NCBI RefSeq assembly: GCF_021184025.1
Contig: NZ_CP036537.1
Coordinates: forward strand, 930,001-994,000
Reading direction: 5' to 3'
DNA length: 64,000 nt
Origin: Rhodopseudomonas boonkerdii
GTDB lineage: Bacteria; Pseudomonadota; Alphaproteobacteria; Rhizobiales; Xanthobacteraceae
Shown here: piece after piece, positions 60,999-64,000 of the stretch
Numbering within the stretch: position 1 is the first letter of the stretch
Layout of the letters: each line of letters begins with the position of its first letter
The notes under the pieces: model-generated
What the model was told of the DNA's origin: nothing
The model's database searches: none
Seen by the model: only the letters and a program-made list of their open reading frames with translations
Position numbers and translations under genes: made by a program

Positions 60999-61117
60999 AC
61001 CAGGCTGCTTCGTGACGATCGTGTGACAGCTGCACGCGGGCAGGAGACATCCAGCCCTGCGCTCACCGCGTGTCACAGACCGGTTGTATTCGTCGGCAAT
61101 CCGGTTATGTCAGCAAG

Positions 61118-61684
61118 ATGGCGCGTGAAATCATCATGGCTGCTGGAGGCATCGTCGTGCGACGTGAAGCCACGCCGCTGTTCGCGGTCGTATGCATGCG
61201 CAAGCGTGGCGACTGGGTGTTGCCAAAGGGCAAACTCGACCATGGCGAGACCCCGTTGGACGCCGCCCGGCGCGAGGTGCTGGAAGAGACGGGGCAGGCG
61301 ACGTCGGTGCAGCAATATCTGGGTACGCTGGCTTATCCGTTGGGCGAGGAACGCACCAAAGTCGTGCATTTCTGGCATATGGAAGCCGACGGAAGGCCGC
61401 CGCGCAAACTGATGAAGGATATCGCCGAAGTTGCGTGGCTACCGCTCGATCAGGCGTTGAGGCGGCTGACCCGAAATCATGAGCATGCGTTTCTCGCCCA
61501 GGTCGGTCCGATGGTGCTGGCAGCAATGTACGAGGCTGCTGCTCCTGCCGAAGCGGCGCCGCAGATCGTCGAATCGCCGCCTGTTGTGCCACCGATTCCT
61601 GTGGGGCCTTCGCCCGAAGGCTGGTTCGCCAAACTCCGCCGCTGGCTGAATGGCAGCGCGGGGCCCGTCAGTTCCCGCGAATGA
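61118..61684 (+). CDS. NUDIX hydrolase with C-terminal tail
   Basis: A 188-residue protein; the Nudix box GKLDHGETPLDAARREVLEE is intact (G-x5-E-x7-REVxEExG). It should hydrolyse a nucleoside diphosphate linked to another moiety, perhaps diadenosine polyphosphates (RGDWVLPKGKLD fits that group). After the fold ends near residue 140, a Pro/Ala-rich tail with a final amphipathic piece (WFAKLRRWLNG) follows. Its 3' end overlaps that of the convergent chemoreceptor gene by 17 bp. Confidence 0.85.
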   Translation: MAREIIMAAGGIVVRREATPLFAVVCMRKRGDWVLPKGKLDHGETPLDAARREVLEETGQATSVQQYLGTLAYPLGEERTKVVHFWHMEADGRPPRKLMKDIAEVAWLPLDQALRRLTRNHEHAFLAQVGPMVLAAMYEAAAPAEAAPQIVESPPVVPPIPVGPSPEGWFAKLRRWLNGSAGPVSSRE

Positions 61685-62756
61685 TCACGCCATACCAGCC
61701 GAGGCCTTTATAGGTTTCGTAGCCGGGTGTGGCATGGAAGGCGATGAGGCGGCCGGAGCGGTCCTGATAGAAACCATTGGTGCGGCCGTTCAGCGCCAGC
61801 GAGATGCGTTCGCCGAACGGGTCCTGCCCGTCGGAGGCAGCGATCACGCGCAGATTGGAGTCCACCAGCAGCACGCGTGTCTTGTCGTCATCCACGCGAA
61901 CGCCCCCGACAATGGCGCGAGCCTGCGCTTCCCAGTTGAAGTGAATGGCGAGCACGCCTATCGCGCGGCTATTGGCCTTTCCACCTTCGCGCACGCTGGC
62001 GCAATAAGTTGCGACCTGTGCATTGCCGAGCAATGGCTGACGTTCGACATCACCGGCCACATAGTCGTTGCCCGAGCGCAGGCTGCGGGCATCGCGAAAC
62101 CATGCGGTGTCGGCGACGTTTTGGCCGTGTAGGTCGAAGCGGCCGCCGCGGCCGCTGGCGATCACATTGCCCTGCATGTCGCAGAGCCATAGGTCGAGAT
62201 AGACGGTGTAGGCGCCGAGGATCACAGCCAGACGTTCGGACACATGGGTTAGCGTCTCGTCGTCTGGATGCGCCGCGCCGTCGACAACCGCGGAATCGGT
62301 CGCCCACCAGCGCACGTCGCAGGTGCGCTCATAGAGATTCCGGTCGATCAGCTCGATGGCATTGAGTGCAAGATCCACCATGCGTTCGCCGCGGGCGCGC
62401 TCGGTCATCTCCTTGATCGAGGCCATCAGGCTGCCGGTGCGGGCGGTAAGCTGCGATTCCAGGTCGCGCGCAATGGTCTCGACCTGCTGGCCGACATTAC
62501 GAACCTCCTGCGCGACGACGGCGAAGCCCGCACCCTGTGGGCCGGCGCGCGAGCTTTCGATCAGCGCGTTCAGTGCCAGCATCTTCATTTGATTGGTAAT
62601 GTGCTGAATCGCCCCCGTTTTCTCACAGGCGATCTCGTTGACCTCGCTGGTCAGGCGCGCGATCAGCGCGGAAATGTCGGCGGCATCGGTATCGTCACCC
62701 TCGTTTGCTGCCGCGGGCGGGACTGCGGGCACCATGGGGGTCATCGCTAAAACCAT
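61668..62756 (-). CDS. Soluble chemoreceptor-like protein, signalling domain before sensor
   Basis: In this 362-residue protein the receptor signalling segment comes first: MLALNALIESSRAGPQGAGF at about residues 58-77, then VVAQEVRNVGQQVETIA. A C-terminal half of about 210 residues follows, beta-rich and Cache/PAS-like (VLAIHFNWEAQARAIVGG, TRVLLVDSNLRVIAAS). No membrane helix is visible. Normal receptors have the sensor first, so this is an inverted, cytoplasmic layout. The signalling hairpin is short. It may tune chemotaxis or another Che-like pathway by a cytoplasmic ligand. Confidence 0.75.
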   Translation of the reverse strand: MVLAMTPMVPAVPPAAANEGDDTDAADISALIARLTSEVNEIACEKTGAIQHITNQMKMLALNALIESSRAGPQGAGFAVVAQEVRNVGQQVETIARDLESQLTARTGSLMASIKEMTERARGERMVDLALNAIELIDRNLYERTCDVRWWATDSAVVDGAAHPDDETLTHVSERLAVILGAYTVYLDLWLCDMQGNVIASGRGGRFDLHGQNVADTAWFRDARSLRSGNDYVAGDVERQPLLGNAQVATYCASVREGGKANSRAIGVLAIHFNWEAQARAIVGGVRVDDDKTRVLLVDSNLRVIAASDGQDPFGERISLALNGRTNGFYQDRSGRLIAFHATPGYETYKGLGWYGVIIRGN

Positions 62757-63058
62757 CTATGCGTCCCCATCGGCCGTAAGTTCTATCTGAAGTTGTTTAT
62801 CGTTATGGCTAATAGAGCGTTAATATTCCGCCATATGGATACCAGGGCATTTAAATCAGAACACAATGCGAGGGCAGGCTTGCTCCAGGCTGATCGGTGG
62901 AACCGAAGTGATGAGGAGGTGTCCATCCCCCGCCGTGTATTTAGGTGGCGTTAACCATGGAGGCGCCCACATATGGTGATCCGTTGGAGGAACAACGGGA
63001 TATCAACCAGACGCAGGCATGACTGACGCGTCACCACCTTGACCGGAATCGGCCTGCC
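62757..63058. other. Intergenic region
   Basis: About 302 bases between the divergent chemoreceptor-like and small hypothetical genes. I see an AT-rich stretch near 62795-62860 that could hold promoters, and no convincing gene. Confidence 0.4.
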
Positions 63059-63382
63059 ATGCCCGTACCTGACGATCAAATCGGCGGTCGCGCCGCCGAC
63101 CCCCTGGGCGCAACCACGTCCGAACTGTCTGAAGAGCTGATCTTCCAGATCGCCTCGGCCGTGACGGACGACCAGCGCAAACGGGCCACCGAGCTGTTTC
63201 GATACTTCAGTCGACAACTCGAAGAAGAGGCGTATCGGCGCGGGCAGGAAAGCGTCGCTGCGCGCCAATTGCCGCCGCCGGGGGCGCCGCTGGTGCTGGA
63301 GGCGCCGACGCTTCAACCCTCGGAGCAGGCTTCCGACGAAGCGCAGGACAGCTTGCTGCCGCAGGTGCGCTGGCTGCGTTGA
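63059..63382 (+). CDS. Hypothetical protein, 107 aa
   Basis: A soluble, acidic-to-neutral protein (MPVPDDQIGGRAAD...) with a helical middle (ELSEELIFQIASAVTDDQRK) and a Pro/Ala-rich end. No known family is recognised. There is no strong ribosome site before the ATG. It reads as a normal protein and the antisense frame does not. It precedes another small protein and htpG on the same strand. Confidence 0.5.
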   Translation: MPVPDDQIGGRAADPLGATTSELSEELIFQIASAVTDDQRKRATELFRYFSRQLEEEAYRRGQESVAARQLPPPGAPLVLEAPTLQPSEQASDEAQDSLLPQVRWLR

Positions 63383-63485
63383 GGCACGGACGCGGGGCGA
63401 GGTCGTTAGCCATTAGCTTAACCATTCGCTGGCCAAATGTGCTTCTGTGATTCGTGCGTGTCCCTTCGTGCAGAGCGGTTGTCCA

Positions 63486-63692
63486 GTGAGTGTAGTCATC
63501 CCATTTCCAAAGCGTACGGCCCCAATCGACGATGTGGCCGATGAGTGTGAGATCGATATCTTCAGCGCCGTCGACCTGGCGATCCGTGATCTGCGTGAAA
63601 TTTCCGAAATCGCCAATGAAGTCGGCCGCGCCCGTGCCCGCGAATGCCTGGCGATGCTGGAAAACGCCTATGCGGGGGCTCTGGAAGCCTGA
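63486..63692 (+). CDS. Small conserved-type helical protein, 68 aa
   Basis: A GTG at 63486 begins MSVVIPFPKRTAPIDDVADE; another in-frame GTG at 63447 would add 13 residues with two Cys that look less natural. The protein is highly helical (VDLAIRDLREISEIANEVGR). Small proteins of this look are common upstream of housekeeping genes in Rhizobiales, but I cannot name a family. It lies 109 bases upstream of htpG. Confidence 0.45.
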   Translation: MSVVIPFPKRTAPIDDVADECEIDIFSAVDLAIRDLREISEIANEVGRARARECLAMLENAYAGALEA

Positions 63693-63801
63693 GCCCGACA
63701 TCACTAGTTAGGGGGCGTGGAGCCGCGGTCATCGCCATGGACTCCGCAAAATCGCGCCGTTATATGCGGCGTCCTCCCCCTATCGTATATCGGGCTCCTT
63801 C

Positions 63802-64000
63802 ATGACGACCACCGACACCGCTGCACCTGTTTCCCAGCCGTTTCAGGCCGAAGTCGCCGAATTGCTGAACCTGATGGTTCACTCGGTCTATTCCGAGACC
63901 GACATCTTCCTGCGCGAACTCGTTTCCAATGCGTCGGACGCTTGCGACAAGCTCCGCTATGAGGCGATCGCGAATCCGCAGCTGATTGCCGAAGGCCAGT
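63802..64000 (+). CDS. htpG: Molecular chaperone HtpG (Hsp90), N-terminal part
   Basis: The frame from the ATG at 63802 gives [20 protein letters not shown] and [20 protein letters not shown], the highly conserved start of Hsp90 with the ATP-binding Asn (in SNASDA). It is cut by the right edge after 66 codons. HtpG helps folding and protects proteins in heat stress. The region just upstream contains an AT-rich stretch and a CGCCG...CGGCG repeat; no certain sigma-32 promoter is seen. Confidence 0.95.
   Translation, partial: MTTTDTAAPVSQPFQAEVAELLNLMVHSVYSETDIFLRELVSNASDACDKLRYEAIANPQLIAEGQ

Noticed and set aside
61020..61117. N-terminal extension of the NUDIX protein from 61070
   Set aside because: The added residues (MSQTGCIRRQSGYVSK) are not part of the Nudix fold, and the ATG at 61118 gives the natural start.
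63717..63801. Sigma-32 heat-shock promoter before htpG
   Set aside because: CCCCCTATCG resembles a -10 part but no CTTGAA-type -35 lies at the right distance.
1..64000. tRNA, rRNA or CRISPR array
   Set aside because: No cloverleaf-like segment with a T-loop and CCA-type end, no rRNA signature and no series of spaced direct repeats was found by eye. A tRNAscan-SE or CRISPR search would settle it.

Overview
The window is a stretch of a GC-rich alphaproteobacterial chromosome. Gene content and style point to the Bradyrhizobium / Rhodopseudomonas / Tardiphaga / Afipia group. The signs are a cobalt-type nitrile hydratase, a homogentisate cluster, BKACE and polyamine-type ABC modules, ATGA-coupled operons and palindromic intergenic repeats of the 'GTCATTGCGAG' and 'CCCTCAT...ATGAGGG' kinds. 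This placement is inference from content; no rRNA or tRNA gene is present. I saw no CRISPR array.

Region 1 (1-16 kb) looks accessory. It starts with a minus-strand trio: an ExbB/MotA-like membrane protein, a membrane-anchored coiled-coil protein and a zinc-ribbon protein cut by the window edge. Next is a minus-strand operon of MerR regulator, VIT-domain protein, secreted protein and membrane protein. Then come two small secreted proteins, an AAC(3)-I-type acetyltransferase, a frameshifted alanyl-tRNA editing gene, a DUF2130 protein, a Fic protein with a repeat-rich promoter, and a soluble PAS chemoreceptor. An IS3-like element lies beside a gntR gene whose end is missing.

Region 2 (16-36 kb) is catabolic. 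A plus-strand operon (FAD-linked oxidase, SDR, MFS transporter, isocitrate-lyase-family enzyme, QuiC/QsuB-like dehydroshikimate dehydratase) probably feeds an aromatic or hydroxy acid into protocatechuate and central metabolism. It is followed by an eight-gene minus-strand operon (CoA-transferase pair, BisC-like molybdoenzyme, AhpD-like protein, class II aldolase, PfkB kinase, SDR, AcuI-like reductase). Divergent from it is a polyamine-type ABC importer followed by an IclR regulator. Two matching 17-bp dyads in the divergent promoter region suggest one IclR-controlled uptake and degradation system whose substrate I cannot name.

Region 3 (36-42.3 kb) is the homogentisate pathway: fumarylacetoacetase, homogentisate dioxygenase, a degenerate metallo-beta-lactamase-fold protein, DUF2783 protein and a flavin hydroxylase, with a divergent MarR regulator.

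Region 4 (42.6-52.3 kb) is an exopolysaccharide locus: Wzz/BY-kinase-like protein with a decayed Walker A, WecG-type and GT4 glycosyltransferases, flippase, propeller-type transferase, a cupin-like 2-oxoglutarate-type oxygenase and a FemAB-like acyltransferase.

Region 5 (52.3-64 kb) holds an amidohydrolase, nitrile hydratase alpha, beta and activator genes, a serine hydrolase, RecQ, RidA, BKACE, a NUDIX hydrolase, a soluble chemoreceptor with inverted domain order, two small conserved proteins, and the start of htpG.
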